A stretch of DNA of 64,000 nt from Breviolum minutum Mf 1.05b.01 (GCA_000507305.1 DF239156.1:225703-289702), one strand, 5' to 3'. Counted from the first letter of the stretch, positions 1 to 11,900 are shown. Notes: a model not told the origin generated them from the letters alone. Program-made: numbers and translations.

Positions 1-620
1 TTACACTCCAGCAAACTAACATAGCAATGGAACTGGACCCTTTGAAGATGTATTTCTGGTTGAACATGGGGATATCCCATTGCTATGTTGAGGCTCCTAC
101 CGTTGGATGTTGAGCGCATCGTTGGGAACTTGGTTGCAGGACGGCTTGCAATGTAGGGGTCCTCAGCAAACAAACAAAACACAGTTGAATGGTTTGGGAA
201 GTGGACGTGTAGGAATTCCGAATCTTACTTGGGTAGCAAAAATTGTGGTGGAATCCTTAAAAAGGTAATATTGATTTATTGGTTTGAGTTATCTATTGAA
301 CATTCATTTGATGCATTCTTTTAAGAGTATGATTGTGCATCAAGTTCTAATGACTAAGTTGGGATGGCTATACAATCATGAGGTGGGGAATGTGTCAAAA
401 TGTAGCAGCAGTTGCCATTGCTTGTACTTGTTCTGTTGTGATTTGGCCCTATCTCTTGCCGGCGAGAATATGTGAGAATTGAATACAGACAGGCAGCCCC
501 TGCATGCCTGGAAGTCTCGCAAAAAGATACCGGAGAAGAGCTCAAGGGGGTTGGTTGCATAGTACATGGGGTCCTATTTGGAACTCTGCCAAGCAGTTGC
601 CATGAATCGGACATGATATG

Positions 621-658
621 TACATATATATACTGTATATATATATATATGCATATAT
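621..658. repeat. TA-rich microsatellite
   Basis: An alternating TA tract broken by CTG and GC steps, able to fold back on itself. No gene association is visible. Confidence 0.85.
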
Positions 659-1581
659 TCACTGTACCTACAAAGCTTTAATGGTGTATTCTGCATACAT
701 ATAGTATATGTATTATGCAGAACCGCTATCCGAAATGATCACTCCAATCTCAGCAAACATTTTACATGTCGCATCCTGTTGCAATTCAACAGGAGGAAAC
801 AACGTGGTCTACGATCAGTGCCACATTTCGAACAACATCCCCACAGTTTGAGGTGCACCGGATCAGAGGCGGTAGTTGACCCCTGTATTTAGAAGGACTT
901 ATTTCAGGCTTTTCCCATATTTGTTGTCATGCTGAGGCGCCATCAGTAGGATAGACTAAGCCATAAAAAGCAATAAACACGGAGGATTTGCTGAAAAGTC
1001 AATGAATTACAATCATCATGCTTCTATTTTGTAGGTACTTGGTGTGGAAATGCAACATATCAAGTGATAAGTGCATATTTGCTTACCGGACCGTCCATTT
1101 GTTACATATTGTAATGGTAAGTCCAGGTTCCTAAGCCGATTCCTGAGTCAGGGTACAAGGTAGGAGGCGTGCACATGGCTTGTACAGTTACAAAGCTTTT
1201 TGATGGAGTTATACAGTAGATGAAACCTATACTGTATTTTTCATGACTGTTATATGGAAATTTAAACTTTCAATCTTACATGCCTATCCTTCAACCCTGT
1301 GTTGTTGCTACCCAACACTTTTGACATAGACTTTGGATATCTTTCCATTAAACAGAAAATTGTCACTTCCATTGTGTGCTGCTTTGTTTAGAAAGCATGG
1401 AATGCATGTCGGTTGGGAAGAGGCATATCGCATTGAGCCCAATGCCAAGCATTTTAGATTGCTACCTTGGCTATGTCTTGGGTCATGTCGTTTCTTAGCT
1501 GCATCCAGGGAGCCTTCAACATCGGCAAGGGGGTTTGAAAGGATGGCTACTAGGGAAAACAATGACGACAGCAACAATGAT

Positions 1582-1633
<52 letters not shown>

Positions 1634-1659
1634 GCAACAGCAACAACAACAACAACAAC
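1582..1659. repeat. AAC trinucleotide microsatellite
   Basis: About 26 AAC units with two AGC interruptions near the 3' end. Read as protein it gives poly-Asn on the plus strand and poly-Leu on the minus strand; neither looks like a real product. Confidence 0.95.
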
Positions 1660-4116
1660 TTAACTTGTTTGGATTGGTGAGTGGTGTAGAAGTTTGTTCT
1701 TGATAATGATGTGGTTAAGCTTGATCATTTTTCAAGAAGATACTGGTCTGCCTTACCATTTTTTTCATGGAAGCAGAGGGTTGCAGATTGTTTTACAAAA
1801 TCAAGAGTTCTAAGATACACAGTCTACTCCTACAGAAACAGGTATTCCGCATTTCTGAATTGACTGGACTTCTTATGAATTGTTGTTTTTGTTGCCTCCA
1901 AAAAAAGATGTGCTAACAACGACCTACCAAAAGCCATGAAACCTGGTTACTACCCCCATCCCCTGGATCCTAGGCAGGCGCCTTGATCGAGCAGGAGAAA
2001 TCTGGTTATGTAGCCAATGTTGGGGGATCTATTTGAGAGATGGGGATGGGTTTTGGGAGGTTCAATGGAAGGAAATCCTCTATTGTAAGGCTGTAAGGTG
2101 CTGGTTGGTTGATGGTTGGTGGATTGTTTGAGGGACAAAAATTGGGGAAAATGAACATGTAGAAGTGGTTTCAGGATAAGTGGTGGATGCATGGTTTGTT
2201 GAATCATGAGGAACTGGACAAAACTGGGCCTCAGAGATGTCACAAGTGACAACTCTTCCGATCTCCTGAAGATGACATGTCAGGAGGTATACTGATGTGA
2301 CTGAATGATAATAATGAATGCTTGTAAGGTCTTGTAAGCATAGATTTTTATACTATGTACATAGGAACCGCTGAAACTCAATGCAGGTAGAAAAGCAGAT
2401 CAGATGGGGTTTCTCTGCGATTAGTCTCCATAGTGCTTGTTTATGCTGTATTTTGACAAAGTTGTTAGATGTTTGTTTGATAAAGTATATCATTTGCAGC
2501 AAGCAGAGTTTGTATTGATAGAGGGGTTGGCAAGGATATGTCTGCACCGAAAAACACGTTTCCAGGCCTGTAACAGGAAAGCATGGGCAAAGAGTAGTGT
2601 CAGGAACATGCAAAGGAACATCAGAGATACTATGTTTCAACTATACACTTTAGAGGCCAACACACGCCCATCAAATGAAAGTCATGTTACACAGCGCGTA
2701 CTCAAAACAGCAGAATGACTGAAGTACTCGAAAACTAGATAATCCTGGCATGACAGCAATCAACATTGACATGTTCACACATATCATCTTTAGCCCCTGC
2801 AGCCGTTTTGCCAAGCACATGTTTGTTCGCCCGTGTCATGAGGTTCGAAATGTTGGAGAAGATGTGTTGGAGTACCACACTTAGCTCTGGAGGGTCATAC
2901 TGGTTTTGAGTGCTGTAGGTTCATGGGAGTATGACTGCATTTATGGTGGGTCGAGTGTTTTAAACAAATGTAGTACAACATGAGTATCAGAGTTCAAGAT
3001 GACATACTAGACTTTTGACATCATCCCACACAAATCAACACAACTACCATCACCATTTGCAGCCGCCTTTGTTCAAGCAGTCGGCGGTGGGCCGCCTGGA
3101 ATGATGAACCAGGAGCCCAGGGTCTTCGTGAGTGAAGGTTAATGGAGGAATACATGGTGAAGAATTCGATTGTGACACATCTTTTCCAACCGTTTTTTTC
3201 CCACAAGCACGCTTCAGAAAAGGGCGGTTGAATGAAGGAACAGTTTCACCAAAATGATCTTCATTGAGGAACTAAATTTTAAATGCATGCCCAGGTGATA
3301 ACAAGTTCGGATTTTGGGGCCCTCCACTTTGATCCTGTTGGGGTGAAAGTGTCCTGAAAAACGAACAGCTGGATCCAATATGTTTCAATGAGATCCCCCC
3401 ATGTGGTACCCTCTACGTCTCTATGTATGTTTGAACTTTTTTTGTGTTCTATGTTTCACTGTTTCACTCTCCGTGTCTTTTTGATGGTGCCTATCTTAGA
3501 TCCTCCAGGAGGCGTGTGATAAAAATGATGGGCCTCTCGATGCTTATGGCACCTTGTCACTCCCCAAAGGCCAAGCACTGGTGAGGGTGATGTTGTTTAT
3601 CATGTTTGGTTTGGGTTGGTGACATATTATTATGACATATTATGACATAATTCAGTGATGACATGCCAAGTTGCTTGTGAAAACATTGCAGTTGGAACGA
3701 CAGAAACAATCAAACCAAGAGAAGTTGTTGCAGTATTTCAATGCAGATGAAAATAGCTCAGCGGTCCCTCCGAACTGGTAAAATTAATTTTAAGTGAGAT
3801 AAGATTGAGATAAGATCTTTGCTGTGTATCAGATCACGATGCACAATATGTATGGAAAAGAGTAGCTGACCGCAGACCCAGACCAATTGATCACAGGAAG
3901 CGTAACATACTGACAAAGCTTGTTGATCTATTTGTCATAATTGCTAAGTGTTCAACATTTGTCCAATGAAATGCTTGATAACAGAGAGGAACTAACATAT
4001 CCCCTATCAACCGACACTTTCGAGTTGATGATTTTCCTTTTCCACAGGTTGGGATATGGACTCATCTTCTGGAGGGTACTAGTAGTTTCAATATACTGCG
4101 ATATTTCAATTTCCAT

Positions 4117-4236
4117 CCCCATATCATCCATGTATGCGATGTTTCCCTACATTTATGGTTGTATTTTGTTTTTTTTACTGGTGTTCATGTAGGAAACATT
4201 AGGAAACTATATACTAGTCCCATGGATGATATGGGG
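4117..4236. repeat. Inverted repeat, possible small foldback element
   Basis: CCCCATATCATCCATG at 4117-4132 is exactly complementary to 4221-4236. The inner flanks also pair imperfectly (ATGTTTCCCTACAT against ATGTAGGAAACAT). This makes a hairpin of roughly 120 bases with about 30-bp arms. It may be a MITE remnant, but no target duplication is clear. Confidence 0.6.
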
Positions 4237-5561
4237 ATCTATTTCACCTACTCGCCGTGACAAATCACTAAGGCAAGTTGGCAGCATCTGAGATGGCCTT
4301 CCAGGAGTCGTACCCAATGGCTTACACCAGCACACGGCAGGGCAAGTCCTATTTCGGAGCTCTAAGGCCTGCCTTTCCAAAACAAAACAACCCAAGTTGG
4401 GGGATTGGTTTTGGGGGCAAGTGGTCAAGATATCATGTTTTTTTATTATTATTCTTTTAATTTTATTTTTTGGGGGAATGTATAGGAAACATGTGCAAAA
4501 CAAAGAGTTGCTGTACTTTTGGGTCTATTTTTAGGGGAAGATGAAGTGTATGATTAAGGTGAATGGGGGAACAATGGAAATCGCATCTTTAATCCACTGG
4601 TTTGTTCTCGCCAGTTGCCGGACGAAGATGGCTGCAACCTTTCCGGTTTTGGCGTACTCCGCTCTGAGGTCTTTGCCCCAGTTGAGTGCCATGTGGAGAT
4701 ATGCCAGATACATCCAGATACGCCATTGATTTCTGGATTTAGGTAAGGTCGCTTCTATATGTCATGGAGATTCATGGGGATCTACAACATTCAAGGTTGA
4801 CCCACCAATGTTGGAAAGTGATACTTGATAGCACCACTAGCCACTTCGAGGTTTTTGTCATAGCCTCCCACATTTTGTGTTTGATCAGGTACTTCAAGAC
4901 AGGTTACATGAAGAAATTCTACACGGACGACTATCCAAGAGCTTCGTTCTTTGGCAATTTCAGAAGTTGTTTTCTCCCTAGCGGTACGTCGGAAATGACT
5001 GATGTGGATAAACAACGTAGGTGACAGGTACCAGAAAGTGATACTCTTTGTTTGAGTATTTCATGGTATTTTTTTCTGTATTTTGGGATATTTGGGGGGT
5101 TGTACAAGATATACGTCTTTATTTCCCTCCCTCCTCCGGACAATTGATTACAATGATTGGAAAAAAGGCTAATTGGAAGGTAAGCCTCCAACCATGAATT
5201 TTTCAATCAATTTGGGATGTGGACCACCTGTTCCATCGGATGGATGGTTCTTGGGTTATTCTACTGAAGTCGTTACCCGTCAAACTCTTTGCAAGATTAC
5301 TGGGTCATAAGTCCCAGTGTTTTTGTATGCTTTTTTGTGGGTAGCACAGTGGATGGGTGTTTGCTATCCAATGAAATCCCATGAGGGTGATGTTTGTCGT
5401 TGAAAACTTCAGATCACCTGGCAGTATAGTCAATAATTTGTGATCCAACTGCCCTGATGGAATGGACTGATTCAAAAATTTGGATTTTGGTCAAACAGGG
5501 TAATCATTCATTCTTATCAATAAATCCCTTCAGAATCAGAGAGAAAGAACATATTCTAGAA

Positions 5562-5581
5562 CGTAGCCATTTTGGCTCAAG
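5562..5581 (+). other. Genomic relic of the dinoflagellate spliced leader (DinoSL)
   Basis: Twenty consecutive bases match the 3' 20 nt of the 22-nt dinoflagellate spliced leader, including the core AGCCATTTTGGCTCAAG. A chance match of this length is negligible. The leader is added to mRNA by trans-splicing, so a genomic copy upstream of an intronless gene is the known sign of reverse transcription and reinsertion of a mature mRNA. It lies 90 bases upstream of the ankyrin ORF start. Confidence 0.93.
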
Positions 5582-5585
5582 ACAA

Positions 5586-5600
5586 CCACTTTGGTTCGAG
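5586..5600 (+). other. Older, diverged spliced-leader relic
   Basis: CCACTTTGGTTCGAG matches the leader's 3' 15 nt at 12 positions, and all three differences are transitions. It directly follows the fresh relic. Tandem relics of increasing age are expected if the same gene was trans-spliced and retroposed more than once. Confidence 0.7.
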
Positions 5601-5671
5601 ATCGTTTAACACATGATATGTGATACTTAGATTTGTGTTTGACTTCAGGGGCTTTCTCTTACAGTAGTCCC

Positions 5672-6637
5672 ATGCTAGAAGTGCTTTCTGCAGTGACTGG
5701 TGAATCAGTTGCTGTTTTTGAACATGAAGAATTGGCAGATGCCTCAGTTAAGGCGTTAAAAAAGCGCTTGGGCCAAAAGCTTGGCATCCCACGCTTCCGA
5801 CTGCGGCTGCTTCACGACAGCTGCCCACTGGGTGACGATCAAACCTTGATCGAAGATCAACAATTTACACTTCAAGTGGTACAGCTTGTGTTGCTGGAGT
5901 TTCAGCTGCCTGACAGGGAGCAGGATCGGGGCATCATTGCAGCATGTGTTGCAAAAGATGACAAGCTTCTTGAGCAGCATTTGAACCAGCCACGAAATCC
6001 CAATTTTGAAGATGCAAATGCGATGACGCCCTTGTGTGCCGCATCCTTGAATGGAAGTCTCAAATGCGTGTCTTTACTGATAGAAGCAGGTGCCAAAAAA
6101 GACCAAGGCAAGACAGACAATGGAGCGACACCTCTATACGTAGCAGCTGATGTGGGGCACCTCGAAGTTGTCCGATTTCTGGTTGCATCTGGTGCCAACA
6201 AAGACCAAGGCACTACAGATCATGGTGGTATGACGCCTCTTTTCATTGCTGCTGGCCAGGGGCATCTTGAAGTTGTCCGATTTCTGGTTGAGTCGGGTGC
6301 CAACAAAGACCAAGGCAAGACAGATGATGGATCGACACCTCTTTACTTTGCAGCTCAGAATGGACACCTTGAAGTTGTCCGATCACTGGTGGAGTCTGGT
6401 GCCAACAAAGACCAGGGCTGCACAGATGATCCAGCAACGCCTCTTTTCATAGCAGCTCAGGAGGGGCACCTTGAAGTTGTCCGATTTCTGGTTGAGTCGG
6501 GTGCCAACAAAGACCAAGGCACGACAGATAATTATGAAGAAACGCCACTTTACATAGCAGCTCAGAAGGGGCTCCTTCACATTGTCCGATTTCTGGTTGG
6601 GTCTGGTGTCAATAAAAGACCAAGGCACCACAGATGA
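5672..6637 (+). CDS. Ankyrin-repeat protein with ubiquitin-like N-terminus (retrogene, frameshifted end)
   Basis: I place the start at the ATG opening MLEVLSAVTGES, because this matches the usual start of dinoflagellate ankyrin proteins with a ubiquitin-like fold. Residues 1 to about 77 form that domain, with the conserved stretch GIPRFRLRLLH. From about residue 85 there are ankyrin repeats of roughly 33-34 residues with the cores TPLYVAA and GHLEVVRFLV, each ending in SGANKDQG. The DNA of the later repeats is almost identical, so they expanded recently by tandem duplication. There is no intron, which fits origin from a spliced-leader mRNA (relics at 5562-5600). One extra A in the AAAA run near 6614 shifts the last repeat out of frame and ends the protein early. 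The role is probably protein binding; no partner can be inferred. Confidence 0.85.
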   Translation: MLEVLSAVTGESVAVFEHEELADASVKALKKRLGQKLGIPRFRLRLLHDSCPLGDDQTLIEDQQFTLQVVQLVLLEFQLPDREQDRGIIAACVAKDDKLLEQHLNQPRNPNFEDANAMTPLCAASLNGSLKCVSLLIEAGAKKDQGKTDNGATPLYVAADVGHLEVVRFLVASGANKDQGTTDHGGMTPLFIAAGQGHLEVVRFLVESGANKDQGKTDDGSTPLYFAAQNGHLEVVRSLVESGANKDQGCTDDPATPLFIAAQEGHLEVVRFLVESGANKDQGTTDNYEETPLYIAAQKGLLHIVRFLVGSGVNKRPRHHR

Positions 6638-6713
6638 TTGTATGACACCTATTTTCATAGCAGCTCATGAGGGGCACCTTGAAGTTGTCCCATGTCTAGG
6701 TAGTTCCTCATAA
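6612..6713 (+). pseudogene. Out-of-frame last ankyrin repeat
   Basis: In the alternative frame the sequence continues with DQGTTDD, TPIFIAAHEGHLEVV and stops at TAA 6711-6713. It is the natural C-terminus of the preceding ORF and is cut off by a one-base insertion near 6614, which may be a real mutation or a homopolymer error. Confidence 0.8.
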
Positions 6714-8270
6714 CTCAACAGGTAAAAAGAAACAAAACGCTGGAGGTTGGCAGAAAAAATCTAGAACGTACTTGGGGTTTTTGTTTTTGCTCACCTACAC
6801 TGTATTTTCCAATTGGGTTTCAAAATGTTTCAAGGGTGTTTTACATTTCACTCCTTTTTTTGGGTGACTCAGAAAGGCACTTGGGGCTCAACCACCCAGT
6901 TGCCCTTCTGCTAACTTGGGCTTCTGGAATCCATTTCGAATCCTCGAATGTGAGGCTCAGTGTTCTTTCGACCTTCCTCATCATCAGCACGCTCTTAGAC
7001 TTAGCCTGGGCAGCTTGACTGATGATGAAAGGGGCGAGCATTTTTTGGAATTTGCGAGTGAGACTGAGACTGATTGATATACTTGTTGATGGTTTGATCA
7101 ATCAACCAAGGGTTTTATCGATCTGCTCGAACTGCGGGATTTTAACCAAAGATAATAAGGGAGAGGCGTTACTATTGGGGATTCCTTCCCCGAGACGACT
7201 TTGGTGATCACTGTTTTTTTTTGGGGGGGGGTGAGGGAGCAGGAACGCCTAGGCTGATGTTTCAATTTTTGAACGGCTGAGCTCAACAGATGTTGGGTGG
7301 AAACCGGATGTTGGGTGGAAACTGTATCCAATAGGCACTTGATTTGTCATGAAAAGACCAAGTTCTTCAGATCCTTGGGACTTCTTTATTGGTTTGGGGG
7401 GCGGGGAGTGGAAAGATCCAGTTATTTTGTATGTTGTTGTTTCCAGTCTCAGACTTTCAACGAGTTCCTTCAAGATGGACAAAGGAATTTTGTGATGTGA
7501 TTACAATGTAATGTATACCTAGGTCTTCCTAAAGGTTGATTTTTTCTTTTGTTTCTATATAAAGTTGAGTTTGACTGACACGCAAACAATTATGGTCTGC
7601 GAACACTTTTAGCATTTTTAGCATTTTTTGATATTTTGGGGGTTGCTTCCCATCACTTTGGCCACCTTTAGCCTGTGTGGCTCATCAAGTGAGATAAGTG
7701 AGTGGCCAACCCTGTTCATCCAGCAGTTCCAGCTCTCGTGCGCCCCCCTTTTTTGCCAGTGTTTAGCACACCCAGATCTCCACAAGAAACAAGCTTGGCC
7801 TCAGCAGGTACTCGGTGTGAGCAATGGGTGGGTTCACTTGGGAGGCTGGACAGTTGGATTTGGATCTTTACTATTAGTAATGATGGGCATCCAATCATAG
7901 AGAATGAATTCAACCATTTACATCCCCTGCAGGTTTGCAGCGAAGTACTTCTACCCAGTCTTCTACCCCTCTTCGAACAGGAGGCTGCAGATTAGTCCAA
8001 GTTATCTTCAATGTTTTTCAAACTTGCTGTCCTCAACTGGGCCCTTTTCTATAATATCTATAATCCAAATCCTCAGGAGATAAGCCCGTGTTTCACCACA
8101 GCAAGGTTGAAAACCATTTTCAGATCAAGTTTACTTAGTCAAAGATTTCACCACATGCTTCAAAGGGGAAGCCACTTAGCTCAAATCGATCTCGCCTTTT
8201 ATTCGCCTTTTGTGGTTTTTGTGGATCATGGTGGATTCATCCTGGAAGCAGTGTGCCATTAATTGGGAAA
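6714..8270. other. No supported gene
   Basis: Only short frames without recognisable domains. Homopolymer runs and GT/AG-flanked open segments could hide exons of the plus-strand gene ending at 8822, but none can be defended. Confidence 0.4.
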
Positions 8271-8279
8271 TGGAGCCCA

Positions 8280-8822
8280 TGTTAAGGAACCGGGGCCGTG
8301 AACTCAATCATATCACTACTTGGCCTTCCAATGAACAAACTGGAATTCCATCCAGTCGTGCTTGCGCTATGAATGCCAAAGCCCTTGAAATCATCATAAA
8401 ATGGTGGTCTGAGTTGGAACCGCTTCTTCCGAAGGTCATCCCAGTTTCTGAAGTTCGTGTCCAGGTTTGGGTTTAAGCAAACCATGAAACTTTGGGTAGA
8501 AGCACTACTGTGTTACACATGTGGTTCTAGAAAGAAAGTGGCATTCCCAAACATGTGCCAAATGTGTCTTTTTAAGTTTAAGTTCAAAAATTCAACAAGA
8601 CCAAGTAATAAAAAGACTTTGAAGGTGCCCGAATCCAAGTACTAAATGATAATTTGATTTTTTCTTATCCCCCTTTCAGGTGACATATTGGCGGGAGTTG
8701 ATGGGACTTCCTCCCGATCCAGCTGCAGTTAATTTGGACTCTTGGGGTTTGAAGAGGATGGTGACTTTGCAGATCCGTCGGTGGATGTCTGGAGCATCAA
8801 ATCCCCGCGAAACTGGTCTTTA
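8280..8822 (+). CDS. 3'-terminal exons of an unrecognised plus-strand gene
   Basis: Two open segments look like the last exons of one gene. The first (about 8280-8464) contains KALEIIIKWWSELEPLL and ends at a GT-like donor after EVRVQ. The second begins after a pyrimidine-rich tract ending TTTCAG near 8681, contains VTYWRELMGLPPDP and RMVTLQIRRWM, and stops at TAA near 8822. I do not recognise a domain. The gene lies only about 140 bases upstream of the next gene's start on the same strand, so it may be the end of an earlier tandem copy. Exon limits are inferred from open frame and splice-like sequence only. Confidence 0.35.
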
Positions 8823-8962
8823 AATAATTGGTCAAGTTTTCTTTCTGGGCTCACCCTGAAACATCCAGAACCTCTTAAACCAAAAATTTAAAAAATGTGT
8901 TCTATGACTAGCCCACTTTCATGGCGATCTAGGATCCAGCTCTCAATGGCGTTTGGGATGTG

Positions 8963-10856
8963 ATGACACAATCTTGGGGCAGTGATGGTTTGGGGGGTGA
9001 ATTATTTGATGATGCTGATGGTGAAGAACCTGATGCCCTCCCTGCTTCACAACTTCTTGCCATTGAAGACGGGAGTGAAAGTGATGATGTTCCCACTACC
9101 CAACCGGAACAAACAGAAGAGTACGACCCTTACGCTGACCGTGTCAATTCAGATGTTGGTGATGGTGATGAAGTGGATGAGATGGTTGAGCCTAGCTCCC
9201 AACTTCATGGTCCTGAAGATGTTCCGCCATGTGACTCCCAACTGATGGACACCCCCAAAGATGATGGTTCTGAGCATTTATCACCATCGCCATTTCATGA
9301 CATTACTGGGAGTGATGTAGCGGCCATGGAAAAGCTCTATGAAACCAAACCAGCCCCGGCAGTCCAGTCGCTTGACAGCCAGGGCCCAGACAAGAGTTTT
9401 CAGGAGGCTATGCCGCCGCCACCAGCGCTCACACCTGCACAGCGACAGGAGAAGCTTGAAAGGCTCAAGGCAATTAGGTGCCATGGCTGGACTTGGGTGT
9501 CTTTTGGGAGGGTCTCCTTTCACCTTAGCTTTTTATGTTGGATCCCCTTTACACCACCCTACATTTTTACGACGATTTCAAAACTTTATTTGATTTTTGT
9601 CTCTGAGGGAGAGGCTGGAATCTAAAGCTTTGGATCGGGCCAAGAGCAGCGCCAGCTTGGGTCGCTTACTTCAAAACTTTTTTAACAATATTTTCTTTTG
9701 TAGATATTCACCCGTTGGTTAAAATGGGATGGCTTACTCTCACCCGTGTAGATTTTCTACAAGATTTTTTCTTCTAACTTCTTCTGACCACACTTCCCAT
9801 AATCAATTCTGGTTTTGCAAGGTAGTGCGGATCCCACGACTCAGAGCGGTGTGAATCTTGATGCTTTGACCACGCTTCCCTATGAACCTGCTATGAGTCC
9901 TTTCACCGATTGGAACCCCATCGCCATCGAGGAAATGGGTTTGAAAAAACTGAAAATAAAATTGTTCGATCAAATGCTCCATGAAATTTCTCATCCTTTG
10001 CTTTCTCATTTCTGGGGTTACCTAGAAATAATCATTCAAACCAGCAAACATCTCAAACCCTAATGCCTGGTGCGGCACTCCCCACAGGAATCTCCGGACA
10101 AGACTGCCGATCCCCCAGCCGATGCCGAAGAGCCTGCTGCCGAAGTGCCTGCTGATGAGCCAGCAACTCCGGCTGCTCCCGAACATCCTCCACAGCAAAA
10201 TGGCTTGTTGACACAAAAGGTGGGGTTCCCGAAATGGTTTCTTTATGTCGGACTAATGAATGACTGTGCTGCCCAAAAGGTGAAAGAATGTAAAAGATAC
10301 ATACTAATAGTTATGTAGTTAATCTTGGATGATCTGATAATCTTGGCAAAATTTACATCCAAAGTTCGATCTGGACTGGAACTCCCTTCCATGGTCTAGA
10401 GTCTGGATTCTGGACCCCCAACAAAACTACGCATCGGACAGGTACCGCTGCTGACACGTCGACAACAACGAGGCCAAACTGTACCTGAACATCCTGCAGA
10501 TGTCCAAGAGGAGGAGCAGGCAGATGGGAGGAACACGGCGTCTACTACGGCGTCTCCTGGATCCAAGAAGACCAACAAGGACAAAGGGATGAAGAGGCCA
10601 GCTGCGAAGCCGAAGGCCAAGACGAAGGCAGCTGCCAAGAGCAAGCCCACTGAGAAAACCCGGAAGCAGAAGGATGGCAAGGAGGCCAAAGAGGAGTTGC
10701 CAGCCAAGCCCAAGAAAGGTGAAAAGCGACCTGCTGAGCACGATCTTCCAGAGGATGAGAACTACAAGAAAGCCAGGAAAGCCAAAAAGGAGACGGCTGA
10801 GAAGGACAGCCCCCCATCAACAGAAAAGCCGAAGACGGCAACTTGGGCTGGACGTT
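8963..10856 (+). CDS. Dinoflagellate-specific gene, N-terminal exons (acidic then Lys/Ala/Pro-rich)
   Basis: The start is the ATG at 8963 (MTQSWGSDGLGG). Likely exons are 8963-9474 (very acidic, ending in a charged helix PAQRQEKLERLKAI), about 9830-9941 (LTTLPYEPAMSPFTDW), 10088-10219 (PADAEEPAAEVPADEPAT, flanked by CCCCACAG and AAG/GTGGGG) and about 10440-10856 (basic, KRPAAKPKAKTKAAAKS). This acidic-to-basic layout with a KRPAAKPKAK tract is the usual N-terminus of a large dinoflagellate-only family of unknown function. Such tails suggest a nuclear or chromatin location, but that is inference. The last exon is interrupted by the MITE at 10858 and appears to resume after 11614. Confidence 0.6.
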
Positions 10857-10857
10857 G

Positions 10858-11614
10858 CTATAGTGCTCGGTGGTGGTTATAACCCTACTTATAACCTACT
10901 TATGTTGCAGTCAAATATCCAGTCCATAACTCTAGTTATAACTAGTTATAACTTTTTCATAAGTAGTTTGTAACTTTTTTGAAGGTTACTTTTTTTTGAT
11001 AGGTTTGGACATTTCTTTTTTGGAAAATAGGATTTTTTCTTTGATTGGAAAACTTTTAAAAAATTGTTGCCACTATTAGTTATTACATTCACGTGAGGTT
11101 TCGACTATATATATTNNNNNNNNNNNNNNNNNNNNNNNNNNNNNNNNNNNNNNNNNNNNNNNNNNNNNNNNNNNNNNNNNNNNNNNNNNNNNNNNNNNNN
11201 NNNNNNNNNNNNNNNNNNNNNNNNNNNNNNNNNNNNNNNNNNNNNNNNNNNNNNNNNNNNNNNNNNNNNNNNNNNNNNNNNNNNNNNNNNNNNNNNNNNN
11301 NNNNNNNNNNNNNNNNNNNNNNNNNNNNNNNNNNNNNNNNNNNNNNNNNNNNNNNNNNNNNNNNNNNNNNNNNNNNNNNNNNNNNNNNNNNNNNNNNNNN
11401 NNNNNNNNNNNNNNNNNNNNNNNNTTTTTTTGCATTTCAAAATCACCTTTCATAACTTTTTGATAACTTTTTCTTGTTTCGTCGTAACTAACTTATAACT
11501 GGAGTTACGAAAGTTATGTTAGATAGCTTAGTGGAAAAGTTATACGATCTTGGATATAACATAGGTTATAACCTATGGTATAAGTATGGTTATAACAACC
11601 ACCGAGCACTATAG
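10858..11614. mobile_element. MITE with long terminal inverted repeats, inserted in an exon
   Basis: The left end CTATAGTGCTCGGTGGTG is mirrored at the right end as an inverted repeat that continues through GTTATAACC and TACTTATA, giving arms of about 40 bases. The ends read TA/TAGTGC and GCACTA/TA, consistent with a TA target duplication as in Tc1/mariner-type elements; because TATA is palindromic the exact border is ambiguous. The interior is AT-rich with repeated GTTATAAC motifs and contains the 309-base assembly gap. No coding capacity is visible. Confidence 0.8.
11116..11424. other. Assembly gap (N run)
   Basis: 309 unresolved bases inside the MITE, probably because its arms fold back and defeat assembly. 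Confidence 0.99.
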
Positions 11615-11900
11615 TGGTGGCCAAGCGACGATCATGGCAGCAAGAAGTTCCAGGCGATTCGGCACGTACGTCTACATGGAGTTCTGTGCTCACAAGCTGC
11701 GTAGCCAAGCAGCTTTGGCATCCAGCTTTTTCAGCCAGGTCAGCAAGGCTTTGCAGAAGAAGGAGATCGCTGCTGAAGCCCCCTTGGAGGAGTTCATTGC
11801 GTGTGCTGAGCTGGAAGTTGATTCTTTCATGGCCAGTGATCGTGCACGCTGCTCGGCTTCCAACTTTCATTTTGTGCTAGGTTTACTAGTTAAGTTATAG
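11615..11900 (+). CDS. Continuation of the interrupted exon after the MITE
   Basis: Right of the MITE an open segment reads DDHGSKKFQAIRHV, then after a one-base shift YVYMEFCAHKLRSQAALA and the acidic APLEEFIACAELEVDSF. Position, strand and composition suit the segment that follows the KRPAAK region in this dinoflagellate family. The MITE plus the frameshift would prevent normal translation, so this copy is probably inactive unless the insertion is spliced out. Confidence 0.45.

Larger units (their letters stand above)
1..5560. other. Gene-poor stretch, no supported gene
   Basis: Apart from the simple repeats and the inverted repeat listed separately, I see nothing here. Open frames are short, lack recognisable domains and have no consistent codon pattern; the longest follows the AAC repeat. 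This is ordinary for intergenic or intronic dinoflagellate DNA, so small exons cannot be excluded. Confidence 0.5.

Noticed and set aside
1308-1680. Poly-Asn (plus) and poly-Leu (minus) open frames of about 115 codons
   Set aside because: They are translations of the AAC microsatellite; flanking residues show no domain and both strands are equally open.
11076-11455. Open frames running through the N gap
   Set aside because: Their length comes only from unresolved bases.
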